Assembly: GCA_014549065.1 (NCBI GenBank)
Contig: JACDOX010000221.1
Span: forward strand, 790,864 to 854,863
Reading direction: 5' to 3'
Source: Cardinalis cardinalis
Taxonomy: Eukaryota; Chordata; Aves; Passeriformes; Cardinalidae
DNA length: 64,000 nucleotides
Shown: one piece after another, positions 35,874-47,770 of the stretch
Layout: each line of letters starts with the position of its first letter
Numbering within the stretch: position 1 is the first letter of the stretch
The notes under the pieces: generated by a model
What the model was told of the DNA's origin: nothing
The model's input: the letters and a program-made list of their open reading frames with translations, nothing else
Databases searched by the model: none
Translations under genes and position numbers: made by a program

Positions 35874-37477
35874 TGAGCACACGTGGCGCCGGCGGGGACG
35901 GCTCGGAGCAGCTCATTCACCTTCAGATGCTGCTGTTCTCTGAGGTCNCAGCGATTGCATCAGTGGAAATGTGTCTGATTGTCGCTGGGAGCCAGACGCC
36001 TGGAAGCTATTACGTGTCTGTGTGATGGTTTAAGGCCCAAAGGAAACTTCCTAGAGCCCAGCTGTAACCCATGGGACAAGGCTGGGACAGGGGAGAGGCA
36101 AACGGGGCTGTGAGCACGGGATTCTGCAAAGCACCACTGTGAGTTTATTATGTCAAAGACAGAGTAAGCNGTGATGTTACAATTCTTCTGTCAAGGACAG
36201 TGATAAAAAACTCTCCTCACTCCAAGCTCTGGGATTTACGGCATAGGTTTCCAACCTCCAGAGGCTAATTATTTCCAGTCATCCTGCAGTGCACCCTGGG
36301 CAATGCTTTATGAAGTTAGCTTCATGTGGCTGAACACCCCTTACTTCACTGGCCTCTTGCTGTCATGATGCAAAGACGGACTAGTACTTCATGTAGCAAT
36401 TTTTAAATAGAAGTGGATGATTTTTCAAGTAATTATTAGCAAAAACGTCAAACAGAAAGGCAGAGGCTGGCTATCCTACTGAGAGGAACCACTGAGGCAG
36501 AAAATATGTGCCAGAGCATGGAGTGGGAGCNGCACCAAGCTTGCTGTCAGACAATGCTCTTTATCAAACCGGGAACACAACACCAGGCTGCTCATAATGC
36601 CTCCTTTAATGAGGCGGCCGAGCTGCCATGCTCGGCTGTATTCAAATAAACACAGTGGCTTTTCAGCAACTGATTTTAATCTCATTTCCTGATCTGAGAA
36701 GGGCCCGGGAAACCCAAGACTTTCGAAAAATTGTTTTTTAATTGTTGTTGGCAACTTCATCTACTGCCTTCAAAGGATGAGTTAATGGTATCTAAACAGA
36801 GAACAGTGACACCGCAGTGAGCGGGGGAGCTGCTCCTCTCTCTCACAAAGACCAATTCTCCAATTACCAGATGTTTTCTTCATCTTTTGGGAAAGAAAGA
36901 ATAAAAACCTCAAGACCTTCCTTGAAGGCAGCCAGGTGCATGACAACACAGGCTGGAGCCCAGTGCCATGGCAGGAGCAGCCTGGAAGTGGAGCATTACA
37001 AAGGCCACAGGAGCCCACAGCCACCCTCCCCTCCTTTAGAACAGGAGCTCTCAGGAGTGTGAGCAATGCCACGCTGGACATTGCTTCACTGCAGTGCACA
37101 CAGCCAAGAAGAATGACCTTCTGAGGTAAAATCACCAGCACACAGCCAGGGATTTCTGCTGGGGGTAAATCCACCCAACATGCAACCCCCCCATGTGGAA
37201 ATGGAGAAACCAGTTCACCCTTCCCTTCCTCCTGCTGCCTCTTTTTCTCTGATAACTTGGCAAGTGTTTTTGGACACTGATCAATCCTTTTGGTGTGTTT
37301 AGTAATGATGCCCAAATGATATCTGTACATAAATGACCAATAATGGCAGTGCAGTGCTCTTATCAATGGCCATCAAACCTTGGTCACATCTCAACTTTCT
37401 GCAATTACCTTCTGTTTTGGGCTGTATACAAAACCTGAAATAGAAACCTCTCCACTCTTTGGGGATGCTAAAGCACA
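35874..37477. other. Unique non-coding sequence, no gene seen
   Basis: 35874-35920 is locally GC-rich next to the minisatellite. 36120-36470 and 36640-36780 are AT-rich, repeat-free and could be regulatory. The 194-codon minus-strand frame at 36782-37366 overlaps plus-strand frames and shows no domain I recognise. Confidence 0.45.
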
Positions 37478-37522
37478 GAATCATAGAATAGTTTGGGTTG
37501 GAAGGGACTTTAAAGCTCATAG
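37478..37522 (-). mobile_element. CR1 3' terminus, 45 bp, antisense
   Basis: The plus strand reads 'agaatcatagaatagtttgg' then 'gttggaagggactttaaagc'. This is the extreme 3' end of CR1 in inverted orientation. It stops abruptly at about 37522 and faces the sense copy at 37545. Confidence 0.88.
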
Positions 37523-37544
37523 GTCAAACTATGTGACTAATCCT

Positions 37545-37737
37545 TGGCTGTGAGGGTGGGCAGGCCCTGGCACAGNGTGCCCAGAGCAGCTGGGGCTGCC
37601 CCNGGATCCCTGGCNGTGCCCCAGGCCAGGCTGGACATTGGGAGCAGCCTGGGACAGTGGAGGTGTCCCTGCCATGGAGGGGTGGAAATGGCCGATCTTT
37701 ACAGTCCCTTCCAACCCAAACCATCCTCTGATTCTAA
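37545..37737 (+). mobile_element. CR1 LINE, 3' end fragment, sense strand
   Basis: It begins at 'ggctgtgagggtgggcaggccctgg' and runs to 'cccttccaacccaaaccatcctctgattcta'. Three n bases fall within it. Together with the antisense 45 bp piece at 37478 it forms an inverted repeat with CR1 3' termini at both outer ends. Confidence 0.92.
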
Positions 37738-38212
37738 AACCCAATCCAAGTAGATTTAGAAGTGAGGATACAATACTTGTTTTTTAGAAGACTTCATGAA
37801 ATAGGAAGAAAAACCCCAACCCCACAGAGAGTTGCCATAATGCTCATTGTGCACATCTCTAAAGGTACAGCTGTAGCAATCCAGCTGTGCTACATCTGGG
37901 CTTTCAGAGCAAGCCTGCATTTCAGTCAGGTCACACTGGGTNTCCCAAATCCCTGTGTGTCTGCAGAAATATCTGAGCTACAAGGAACACACCATAAGCT
38001 GCTCAGCTCATCAACAGGCTCCTCTTTGAAGCACCATTCAGTTTCAGCAACTGAACTGCTGGAGATGGCTCAGGCTGGCAAAAAGCAAGCCCAGCCAGCC
38101 TGGAGTGAGTGTCCTGCTCATGACATGGCAAAAGGCAGCTCACTGCAACTGAGGCTCGTAGAGCAGGTGTGGCCGTGTGACATTACTTAGTTTACAGTTA
38201 ACTGCTGTATTT
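37738..38212. other. Unique non-coding sequence between CR1 copies
   Basis: A 142-codon plus-strand frame (37762-38190) crosses one n and has no domain or splice context I can recognise. No gene is supported. Confidence 0.45.
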
Positions 38213-38998
38213 CACAGAATCACAGAATATCCTCAGCTGGAAGGGACCCCCAGGGATCACCCAGTGCAGCCCTGGCCCTGCACAGACACCCCAACAATCC
38301 CATCCTGGGCATCCCTGGAGCTCCTGGAGCTCTGGCAGCCTCGGGGCCGTGCCCATTCCCTGGGCAGTGCCAGCACCCTCTGGGGGAAGAACCTTTCCCA
38401 AAATCCAACCTGAGCCTGCCCTGGCCCAGCTCCAGCTGTTCCCTGAGTCCTGTCCCTGTCCCACAGAGCAGAGATCAGTGTCTGCCCCTCCTCTGCCCCT
38501 CNTGAGGACGATGGAACCGTGATGAGCCTCCCCTCAGTCTCCTCCAGCTGAACATTCCAGTGCCCTCAGCTGCTCCTCACACAGCTTCCCTTCCAGAGCC
38601 CTCCCCACCTCGTGCCCTCCTGTGGATGCTCCCTGATGGTTTAATGTCCTTTTCACTCTGTGGTGCCCAGGCTGCCCCAGCTCTGGAGGTGAGGCTGCCC
38701 CGGCCCAGAGCAGAGCAGGACAATCCCCTCATGGCCTGGCTGGCACTGCTGGGGCTGGAGCCCAGGACAGGATGGCCCTGCTGGCCCCAGGGCACTGCTG
38801 CCTCTGATCCCTCTGGCCATCAGCCTGGACCCCAAGTCCCTTCCTGCAGCTTCTCTCCAGCCTCTCCTCCCCCAGTCCATACACACAGCCAGGGGTGCCC
38901 CACCCCAGGTGCAGAATTCAGCACTTGCCNTTGTTAAGGTTCATACAGTTGGTGATTGCCCATCTCTCTAATTTATCCAGGTCTCTCTGCAGGGATTT
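38213..38998 (-). mobile_element. Older, longer CR1 LINE copy (~790 bp), antisense
   Basis: It starts with the inverted 3' end ('cacagaatcacagaatatcc', 'ctggaagggacccccaggg') and continues through 'gggcatccctggagctcctgg' and 'ccttgttaaggttcatacag'. It ends in 'aatttatccaggtctctctgcaggg', a segment of the CR1 coding region 3' part. The internal sequence differs from the other copies here, so it belongs to a different CR1 subfamily. Coding capacity is lost through truncation and many changes. Short frames on either strand inside it are residues of the element. Confidence 0.85.
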
Positions 38999-41900
38999 AA
39001 AGGGACTTCAAGAGATTTAAAGTGTCAGGAAAAGCTGTTGGGACACAGTTCTTTTTTCTAAAGATCAGCTGATTCCCATTCAGCAGAAGTTTGCTCCCAC
39101 TTGACCTGAGCTAGACCAAAGTCAGTCAAACTGAAACACAAACATTTATAAAGGCAGCACTGTCTTAATGACTTGTTTTCAATTTACACCTTAGTCTTAA
39201 ATTAAGGCTTAAGAGGCTTCTGGTATTGATTTTCTCAGTACCTNATTTTTAAACCAAAGATTTGCAAGGGGTTGTCCATCTGCAGGAAGAGTACTCAGGT
39301 ACTTCCCTAGCTCCTAAATGGAGATGCTTCAGAGGAAAAGCAGATGCCAGCCCAACTGTTCCTGAGGATTGGGTTTATGATAATTACAGGTTTGGCCTTC
39401 CAAAATTATCTCAGCATGGCTTGTGCTGGGCTAGCAAAATCCAGGAAGGGTTTTGGGAAAGAGATGCACATTTTGGAAAATGACTTGGCCAACGTGAAGA
39501 AGATTTGGAAAAACTACCCCTGGTCTCTTTTGTCTGGAGCTGGCACCAGGCATGGCATATGTACAGGGAGAGGTGGAACCTGGCCTGGCTGTTCACTTGA
39601 CATATTCCCTCATGGTGTCAAGAGAAATACCATGAGAATGTGTGACTTCAGGTAGGAGCTGCCAGCTTGAGGCATGTCCACGTGGGACAGGCTCCTCTGA
39701 GTGAGCATCTCATGCCCCCGGGCTCCCCCCCTGTGTGACCACCCTCTGCTTTGGGACAGAAAACCCACCTGAGGCACAGCCTGAAGAGCAGCAGGAGTCA
39801 GGCAAGGCACTCAGGCAAAGAGCTGCTGGGAGCTTATGATAAAGCATAAATTTTTCAAGAGCCCATAAACAATTGAAACATCCAGCATTTCACAGAAACC
39901 AGTGGATCCTCGTACTCGTTTTAGTGGCAGCATGCTGCTGCTGAAGTCACTGCCCCTCAGCACGGCACTCTGTGCTGGAGGAGGGTTACAGATCAACATC
40001 CCAAGTCTTACACTGGGAATACACAGGATCTTTCCAGGGTAAAAACAAAAAAAAAAAGCCAAAAAACCCAAGTTTTGTCCAACTGTGATAATTCATTAGG
40101 AGAAAAGAATGGAAACCAGACAAGGCTTCAGCCCTCCACATCATTACATTTCTGAAATAAAAACGACAACAGATGAGCTCAGTGCCAGCAAACCCATCCC
40201 CAAAGCAGCAGAGGGTTCCTGGCATCCGTAACCTCCATCCATTTGAAGTTTGTAATTTTGCAGAGCCTCTTTTTCTTCACTTGCAGCTGTTTATATGACA
40301 CAAATCACTTTCTGGACGCAAGTCCCAGACCTCTCACATCTCACATATCGAAGAATTAACCTGAGGAGGAAACTGTCAGACAAGGCTGACTCAAATTCCA
40401 CCCCCATTTCAGCAATGCTCAGAAGGAGCTAACACCTTTCTGCAGAGTGGCAAATTAATGTCTTACAACTGGAATGATCTGTAGGAATCTGCAGCTCAGA
40501 CCTTTGGCCTGGACCATGACTCTGTTGTACTTGCATGTCCACAGCAGCTCCCCAGCAGGCCCTGGGGACACACAGGGAAGTTCCAAACAGCTCCCAGTGC
40601 TACAGCACGTGGGCACCAGAGCTTGTGCGGGTACAACAGGCACAGGAAGAAGCCACTGAGCAGGGACCCCCATCCCACTGCTCCATAACCACACATCCCC
40701 CACCATGCCCCAACACAGAGCTCCTTGGGAGCCGCTGCCATCTCCCACTGGGGAGCCTCTCCTCAGTCCATGGTGTGTCCTGTGACTCTGATCATATGAG
40801 ATGTGGGTATGTTCCTTCCTGCAGTCCTACTGCAACAGACCAAAAGCCTCAGAAAAGTCAGCAATGTGTTTCTAGAGAATAGCACAAAAACGAGCATGGG
40901 GGACGATCTTCTGAACCTGCTTTCTGCTACTGAGATTGCTGAAGCCAAGGATGTCAGCTTTGCACTTGAAGTTTTCCATACATCTGTCTTCCAAAAAAAT
41001 TGATCCCTCACCAACAGGAAGGCTCACCACATCAGTTAAACTTTATTCTGTAATAGGTTTCTCTAACAAAACTCTACTTTTACAATATTTACAGCTGCAT
41101 AGCTGCAACTAAAGTAAAACAAAGAGAATGAAATAGGGAAATTCAGTCTTAAATTCAGTCACGTTGTCTAATAAAGTAANGAAAATATCTGGAGAGGCAA
41201 AAGCAGAAAGCCAAGGTTGTGGTGGCCAATGCTGTTTATAGAGGTGGTCAAGTCAAGAGGAGATGAGAGGGGAGGCACCCACATCCCCACAGGAGACATT
41301 TTTGCTTTCTGAATGAGCTCCTTCTGCCTGCAGCAGGTACCAGCTATTGCTCTGCACCCACTCCTTCCAGGTGTACTTTATTAAGACAATATAATCCTCA
41401 GAAAATCTTGCCATGAAAGCCTCATTATGCTGTTACATATTTTACAGAAGAATATATCAAGGCAAAGAAAAGTGAATAGATGAGCTGGCTCAAGAAGGTG
41501 ATGCCTGGCTTCCTTAGCATGGTCATCTGGCAAATGGAGGTGGGATTGCTGAATGGTCAGTAGGTCCCCAAGGGCTCAGTAATGACCCCTTGGACTTCCA
41601 GAGCTCCTAACAGCTCACAGGATGGCTCCTGTGAGCACATAACACCCACAGCTATTTGTGTCCAGGAGTGGGACTCCATGACAAAGTTTTCCCAAGCCTA
41701 CCCAACACTGTGGTGCCCTTGGACACTGCTGGAAGACTCCAAGCAAAGTGGAGTGGACACAGAAACCCACAGAAGGATGCCCTAGGCTTCAGCATGTACA
41801 GAATCATCAATCTCAGGATAAGAGAAAGGACTTTGTGTTCAGATGACATCAAACATCCTTGTCAGGATCATGACGTCCGTTCCCTTGCAGCTGACCTGGA

Positions 41901-42297
41901 AAGNGAAATATGCCCTTGACATACGACCCAGGCAAACGTGAAGGCAATTTTACTGACAGCATGAATAAAATAAACTCTCCCTGACAGGCCATGGAAAGGG
42001 GCAAGACATGAAGTGGTTCATGCTCTCCTCTGTTAGTTAAAACCCTTTGGACTTTGCTTCCACCTCACTGCAGAAGGCTGCTGATGCAAAGGGTGATATT
42101 TGCCTGCAATCTTTCCCTGGGAAGTAATTAGTTTCCATTTAGAGGGATGACAAATTGATCAGGCAGGAATCTCACTGAGCTCTGAATTGAAGCTAAACTG
42201 TGATAGCTCCAGCTCTGGCAACTTAGGTTTGTCAGTCTGTCAATGCATTTTACAGTTTCAAAATTCAATCACCCAACAGCAGGAAAGACATTGGCTT
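38999..42297. other. Long non-coding stretch, no gene seen
   Basis: No gene was supported. The open frame at 40803-41003 reads smoothly but has no splice sites in useful positions and no recognised domain. Isolated n bases are at 39244, 41180 and 41904. Confidence 0.5.
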
Positions 42298-42320
42298 AAA
42301 AAAAAAGGGGGGGGGGGAAA
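42298..42320. repeat. Homopolymer junction, A-run then G-run
   Basis: A run of A is followed directly by about eleven G on the plus strand. Runs of G this long are often mis-sized in short-read assemblies. Confidence 0.9.
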
Positions 42321-42429
42321 GAAGCAGCAGCAGAAGCAGGGGGGAGAAGAAGCAGCAAAGCCTCCACTTCCTCCTGCAAGTTCATTATCGCCTCTCCAAA
42401 GCATGACGGTGGTGTGAAATGGGTTAGAC

Positions 42430-42740
42430 GCATGGATGCCTCTGTTAACGGCCAAGGAAAAAANAGTCGCACATCATTAGGAATGGAATAAACGATACCG
42501 AGGCACAGAGCAGAAATGATTTGATTAGCAATTTCCAGTTTTGAAAAGACCTGGAAGAGAACCAAATGACTATACAGAAGGTGTGATGGAGTTCTTAATT
42601 GCTGTAACTGCACAGGGAGACTCGATGATTTGTGACATATAATACAGCACAGTACGCTAACGCTAATAACTGTTAATTAACTGCAGCAATGATATACTCT
42701 CAAAATGCACATACAAGTTACCATAATTTCTAGATTAAAA
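42430..42740. promoter_or_regulatory. Candidate conserved non-coding element
   Basis: An AT-rich, repeat-free block with 'gatttgattagcaatttcc' (about 42517-42535), 'cttaattgctgtaactgc' (about 42594-42611) and 'aacgctaataactgttaatt' (about 42659-42678). Its texture is the same as the blocks at 2930 and 47100. No alignment was available. Confidence 0.4.
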
Positions 42741-43749
42741 GCTGCAACGTTCGAAGCCAAAGGCAGAGGGAAGGCAGCACAGAGGGAGTGGAGGACGGGA
42801 AGAAAGTGGAAAAGGAGATGGAGAATCTTTCCCTTTTTTAAACCCCCTTTTGAGCACTTCTGACACCTCAACCAGAGCAAAGCGACCAGAAAGCACCAAG
42901 AAAAAAAATAAAATACTCCTGCCGAAATGNGAAACGGTTCCTGCATGAAGCTCCCTCCAGAGCAGCAGTTATTAATTCTGAAAGGCTGTTGTTGCACCAG
43001 GCCATCTGGCTGTGCTGTAAAGAGTTCAGGAGCTCTGCTGAGCTAAGATTCCTGTCGGATCCCATTCGCCCCAGCGACATTATTCACTCACAAATGTTAT
43101 CGCACCATTTTTTCCCCCATCGCTGCTGTTTGCNAGTCACTTTATTTATTTGCAGGCAGTTTGTTGCACTGCCCAGTGCAAAAGTGGCTCTGCCAGGAGC
43201 CTCCAGGGAGCCAGGAGACAACACTCTCATCCAAAGGATGCTCTGGAGCTGGTTCCACTCTGCCTCCCGACAGCAGTGCTGTGTGTGAGGCTGGAAGCTG
43301 GCACTTAGGAAAAGCTGCTGGATTGACAGCCTGGGAGACCGAAGGCTTCTATTTCTGCCCCAGCANGCAGAGCACAGACACGCTCCCACACGCTGTCCTT
43401 CACCGGCACGCCGAGATGGGAATCAGATGACACTGATTAGCTGTCCAGAATTGCTAAAACATTTTCTCTTTTGGATCAATAGTAATAAGGAGGAGGGAAA
43501 GGCAGGTATCAGGCTGCACTGTGGACGGTTGATACTGATCTCCCTGCAGAGCTGTAGCAGAAAAGNCCCTTGGCATGTGTCCCCTCTGAGGTCCTTACAG
43601 TGTGAGCGATCTGCAGACAGGGTATTTAAATGTTACAGCTGGGCTGATCTTGTACCAGCCCAAACACATCAATTACCCTGTGCATGGAAAGCTAACAAGC
43701 TTTGTTCTTCCCTTGGTGACCCTTCCTAACAGGCTCCTCCTGGATGGCC
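42741..43749. other. Unique non-coding sequence, no gene seen
   Basis: No exon, RNA gene or repeat was recognised. n bases are at 42930, 43134, 43366 and 43566. Confidence 0.5.
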
Positions 43750-43911
43750 TCCAAAGGGAAGCCAAGCAAAGTGGCCATGTTTCAGAAGGCACCGCTCTCT
43801 GTACCCCCGTGGGTGTGAGTTCAAATCTGATCCCTGTGGCAAAGAATGGGAAACCAGGAAACAAACTCACAAACCAACCTAAGCCTAAATGATTCTGTGA
43901 TTCTGTGATTC
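43750..43911 (+). mobile_element. Candidate tRNA-derived SINE with CR1-like tail
   Basis: A B-box-like RNA polymerase III signal 'gagttcaaatc' lies at 43817-43827 (consensus GGTTCRANNCC). About 55 bases upstream 'gccaagcaaagtgg' (43761-43774) is a weak A-box-like match. The 3' end at 43889-43911 is two-and-a-half copies of 'attctgtg', the terminal repeat that CR1 machinery recognises. A tRNA-like head with a CR1 tail is the known plan of tRNA-related SINEs in songbirds (TguSINE1 type). The head is too degenerate to assign a tRNA. A chance B box beside a bare CR1 terminus remains possible. Confidence 0.5.
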
Positions 43912-44314
43912 CACAGCACTGGTGTTCACCGATGCCCACTGGGATGCAGTGGATGGTGAAGATGAGAACTCAAGCACAGAGCAACGATGAAAAAAAGGCC
44001 TCACAGACTCGCTCAGCCTCTCTATCCTCCGCGTTCGCACCAACGCCGCATGTTGAGAGCATGTGTGAAGTCTATCTATCATTTTAACATTGAAGTGCCT
44101 GGAAAAATATTAAGGGTAAACTTTGCTGTCATTCCAACATATGGCAAGGCACTGAAATATAGACATATCCTGAGGAAACTGGAGAATTTGAATGAATATC
44201 TCTTTTACAGAAGAGCATGTTGGTTCTGTGTTTTCCAGCTTTTTGTCCACCTCCTCCTTCTACAATCTTTTTTGTACTCCAGTTTCTTTCTAGCTAATAA
44301 ACCCATTCTCCTTC
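43912..44314. other. Unique non-coding sequence between retroposons
   Basis: A 171-codon plus-strand frame (43987-44502) begins here and runs into the CR1 copy, so it is not a host gene. No other feature was found. Confidence 0.5.
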
Positions 44315-44640
44315 ATAGAATTCCAGAATGGTTTGGGTTGGAAGGGACCCTAAAGCTCACCTCCCCCATGGGCAGGGTCACCTCTCACTATCCCAGGCTG
44401 CTCCAAGCCCGTCCAGCCTGGCCTTGGACACTGCCAGGGATGGGGCAGTCACAGCTTCTCTGGGCACCCTCTGCCAGGGCCTCACCCTGCTCTGAGTCAT
44501 GAGTTTCTCCCTAACATTGAATCTAAATCTCTCCTCTTTTAGTTTAAAACCATTCCCCCTTATCCCATCACTGTCAGTCCATCTAAAAAGTCGCTCTCCC
44601 TCTTCAAGTACAGGAAGCCCCATTCAACAGTCTCAGGAGC
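44315..44640 (-). mobile_element. CR1 LINE, 3' fragment of ~325 bp, antisense
   Basis: On the plus strand 'catagaattccagaatggtttgg' is followed by 'ttggaagggaccctaaagc', 'gcctggccttggacactgcc' and 'gggatggggcagtcacagc'. Then come 'tttaaaaccattcccccttatcccatcac' and 'aagtcgctctccctc'. This is one of the best-preserved 3' segments in the window, and it extends into sequence upstream of the 3' UTR. Confidence 0.93.
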
Positions 44641-47099
44641 ACAATAAGCATACANAGAGTAGAAAATAAAGAAAAAAAAATAAGCTTATATTTCTGTTCC
44701 AATAAAAGAAATAGCTTCTAGCTATCAAAAAACCCAGAGAATTTTCTGGTTTTATGTTCGGCACGAAAGACAGAGGTGACCTACATGACTGTCCAGCCCT
44801 ATTCCTTCCCCTGCTGTATGGCCAGAACAGATCCATACCTCAACACTTCTCCAGCACACTGCCCAGGTGGAAATGACACACAGGATGGCATTTTTATCAT
44901 TTTCCTCAGTAGCAGAATNACACTGCTGGGACAATCCTTTCCCTTTCCTCACCTCTGATTCTTTGAGGGCTCCTAGCTGTCACATCACTCCCAATTTTGC
45001 TCCCATGACCACAGCCTCTAAATAATATTGCATTTTCTTTACCACCTAACAGAACTTTCAAACCGATTTAAATCTGAAATGAATGCTGCGAATACCAGTC
45101 CATACTCACGACAGACATTTAATAACCCCCCTGGGAAAGAAGAGCTTCTGAAACTGCTAAAATGCATCCTGTGGGGATGTCAGCCTGGAGTGAAAGATTC
45201 TTAAAGACTTTTTGTGTGACAGCATCACACCCTCTGAGAGTCCCAGGTGCCATTAGGGGGGAGGAGGGGACTACAGCACACTTGAAGAATTCAAGAATAA
45301 TCAGCCTCAGGTATTAATGTTTTCCTTGAAGATGTAAAAGATGAGACACTGAACCGGTATGATTGCCAGAGAAGGGGTGTTAATGAGACATAAAGCTGCC
45401 TGTTCAGTTCTGCTCCCTCCTTTTGCAAGGTGTCCATGCAATCCNCTGTTCCAGATGAACAAGGGACCACAGTGAGGACGTGGGAAGGGGGTGGCCAAAA
45501 GGCTGGATCAGCTTCTTGGAGAAACTGGGAACAATTCCCTCTGACAGCCCTGCCAGCTTCTTCCACGCAGACCTCTGCCCCAGACTGTATGCAACACCAC
45601 TGCTTCTATTGCAGAAAGCATTTTTCATATCTGCTAGGAAATTAGGGGTAAAAGGGGGGGAGGGGTGTCTCCTTTCAGAACTTTTCCATTCTAAATCCAG
45701 ACTTGTCTCAGCACTACAAAAACAAAGCCTTTGTATAGGACAGCTTGGCACCCACCCACGTGCAAGGGGGGATTACGCTTTCCAAGTTGCATTTTTTGCC
45801 CTTGAAATGTTTCCCTTATAATTGGAAGCAAATTTTTTTTGTCACAAGATGAAATTCCTTTGTGCAAAAAGCCAAAGCAAAGCCTATATATTACTTCTCT
45901 CTTTAAAGCCTTTAGCTTTCCTGGAGATTAACTGCCTGATAAACCCTCCCCAGGCTGGGGTTAAGGGCAGGGCTGCCCTCTCAGCCCCAGCTGGGCTTTT
46001 CTCACAACTGAATTGTGACAAAACCCTTGGGAGGCCCTGGCTACCAAGTCCAGGGCTTTCCCGGTTACCCCCAGCACTGGAAAACCCCTTCACTGTGCTG
46101 GCTCCTGGGAAAGCACCTCTTGGCCCCGGGACACCAGCAGAGACCCTTCAGGCCACACCCTTTTGCTAATAACCTTTTTTAATTTTTTTTTTTTTTTTTG
46201 CCTGCAACAAACATTCTTCTAAACATTTATCTCATACGTTATGTAAATTCCTACTTCTACATGCTTTTCCCCTTCACTAGCTGGAGTCGAGGGTGGTTTG
46301 GAGGTCGCTGGAGAACAAGGAGGCATTTTGCTGGAGATGCCTGGCCAATCTCCAAATTGTGGTGCTGGGACACTGCCCTGGGCATCCCAACCACCCCACA
46401 CAGCCTCTGGGGTATTTCAAAGATAACGTGTGCATCCACAGGAGCCACTGGGGCCAATGTGACAGCTGGTACCAAAGGGGCTGGCAGAGGCACAAAGCCT
46501 CTGGGGCACAGAGCAAGTCTCTGGGGAGAACACCTGCACCCTGAGCGCTGCCATGGAGCTTCTCCCATGGGTGCCCCGTGAAACCTCATCAGCCCAGAAC
46601 AGCAGCTCCACAGCACTTGGATGTTCATTCATCCTTCATCTCTCACATTCCTGACCCTGCCTTCAGTCCTAGACCACTTCCTAGGATAAAGTGCTTGGAT
46701 CCCAAGCTCTGGGCTTGGGCTCTGTGCTTTGTGCCCAGCCTTTAGCTCCTGCCAGTCTGGCATTTCTCTGACTCCTCAGTGTCCTTCTGGCCCTGTCTCT
46801 AACACAGGGTCTGCCCTCATCCTCCCCCCTGGGAGGGACCACCTTGCTCTGGGTCATGCCACACTTGAACTCTGCCCAGGGACTTACTCCATCCCCATCT
46901 CCCAGCAGACATGCCAACATCCCTGCCAAGTGAAAATCCTACTGGGGTGCAGAAGTACAGCCTGTCCTGGCTGCACGAAAAACAATTCTCCTTCACTCCC
47001 TACAATCACAGAGGTTATTTGCTGCCCCAGATGGAAACAAATATTTTTTATGAAGATCTGTTTTAACCAAAAGCACATATAAAACAAAAGGGGAAGAAA
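44641..47099. other. Non-coding stretch, no gene seen
   Basis: A T-run at about 46171-46199 is simple sequence. Overlapping open frames at 46198-46632 lie on both strands in GC-rich DNA. A 204-codon-scale protein is not supported anywhere. No transposon or RNA gene was recognised. Confidence 0.5.
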
Positions 47100-47770
47100 T
47101 ATTTGAGGTTTGCGGTGGTTGGAATCTACACGCAGAAAATTAATGCTTTGACATGTATTTTGCGCTTAATCTTTTGTGGCAACTTTTTTACATTTGTAAG
47201 AGTTATGGATTTTAAAAGTCACAGCTAAGATTGCTTAATGAGCATTCACCACCCTGGAAGTGGAAGCAAGGCTGATGTGGTTTAGTCAGCTGTTAGCTTT
47301 ATTGCCTCTCTTCTGTACTAAAAGTGACAAGTTGAACACATTATAGAGAGCTCAGATGTGTTATGTAGATGAAGCCTGCAGCAATATCTGCCTGCTCTCT
47401 ATTATTTATGATGTCTATATAATACAATGGACTGAGATTTAAGCCATTGTGATGCAGTTTGTTTTCCAGGGTTCTAAAGTACAGCACATTTTACAGAGAA
47501 TTGCATCTCTGTTACATATTAATCAAATCCATCTTACATGCAGCTCTTACACTGTAAACTAAAGGGAAAGAAAGATTAAAGCGCTTGGCTTTTCCTCAGC
47601 TGTCAAGGACTGGCAATAAAATAATAATAAGGGCTTCTAAATAATGTGTGTGTGACAGGCCTTTGCTCGGTTGTGCAGTCCTTTATGGAGGTTAACTACA
47701 AAATAAGTTCCAGTGAGTGATTGAGAACAGGCGAGTGTGTAATACTGTAATGCCAAGACCTGCATAATTC
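47100..47770. promoter_or_regulatory. Candidate cluster of conserved non-coding elements (~670 bp)
   Basis: The longest enhancer-like block in the window. It has no n base, no repeat and no open frame of note. It contains 'gaaaattaatgctttgac' (about 47137-47154), 'tattttgcgcttaatc' (about 47157-47172), 'gattgcttaatgagcattc' (about 47231-47249), 'gttacatattaatcaaatcc' (about 47512-47531) and 'ggtttagtcagctgttagc' (about 47279-47297). Several TAAT, SOX-like and E-box-like cores are mixed with unusual CpG-bearing words such as 'gcgcttaatc'. Long stretches of such texture in birds usually coincide with deep conservation. Confidence 0.45.

Noticed and set aside
35262..35920. 204-codon and 201-codon Cys-rich repeat frames on opposite strands
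   Set aside because: They follow the 41/63 bp minisatellite. Repeat periodicity divisible by three keeps both strands open.
40803..41003. 66-codon plus-strand frame with ordinary protein-like composition
   Set aside because: No acceptor or donor in the right places and no family recognised.
43801..43840. Functional tRNA gene
   Set aside because: Only a B-box-like segment is present. No cloverleaf can be folded from the flanks and a CR1 tail follows, so a SINE is the better reading.
43987..44502. 171-codon plus-strand frame
   Set aside because: It runs into an antisense CR1 copy and has no splice context.
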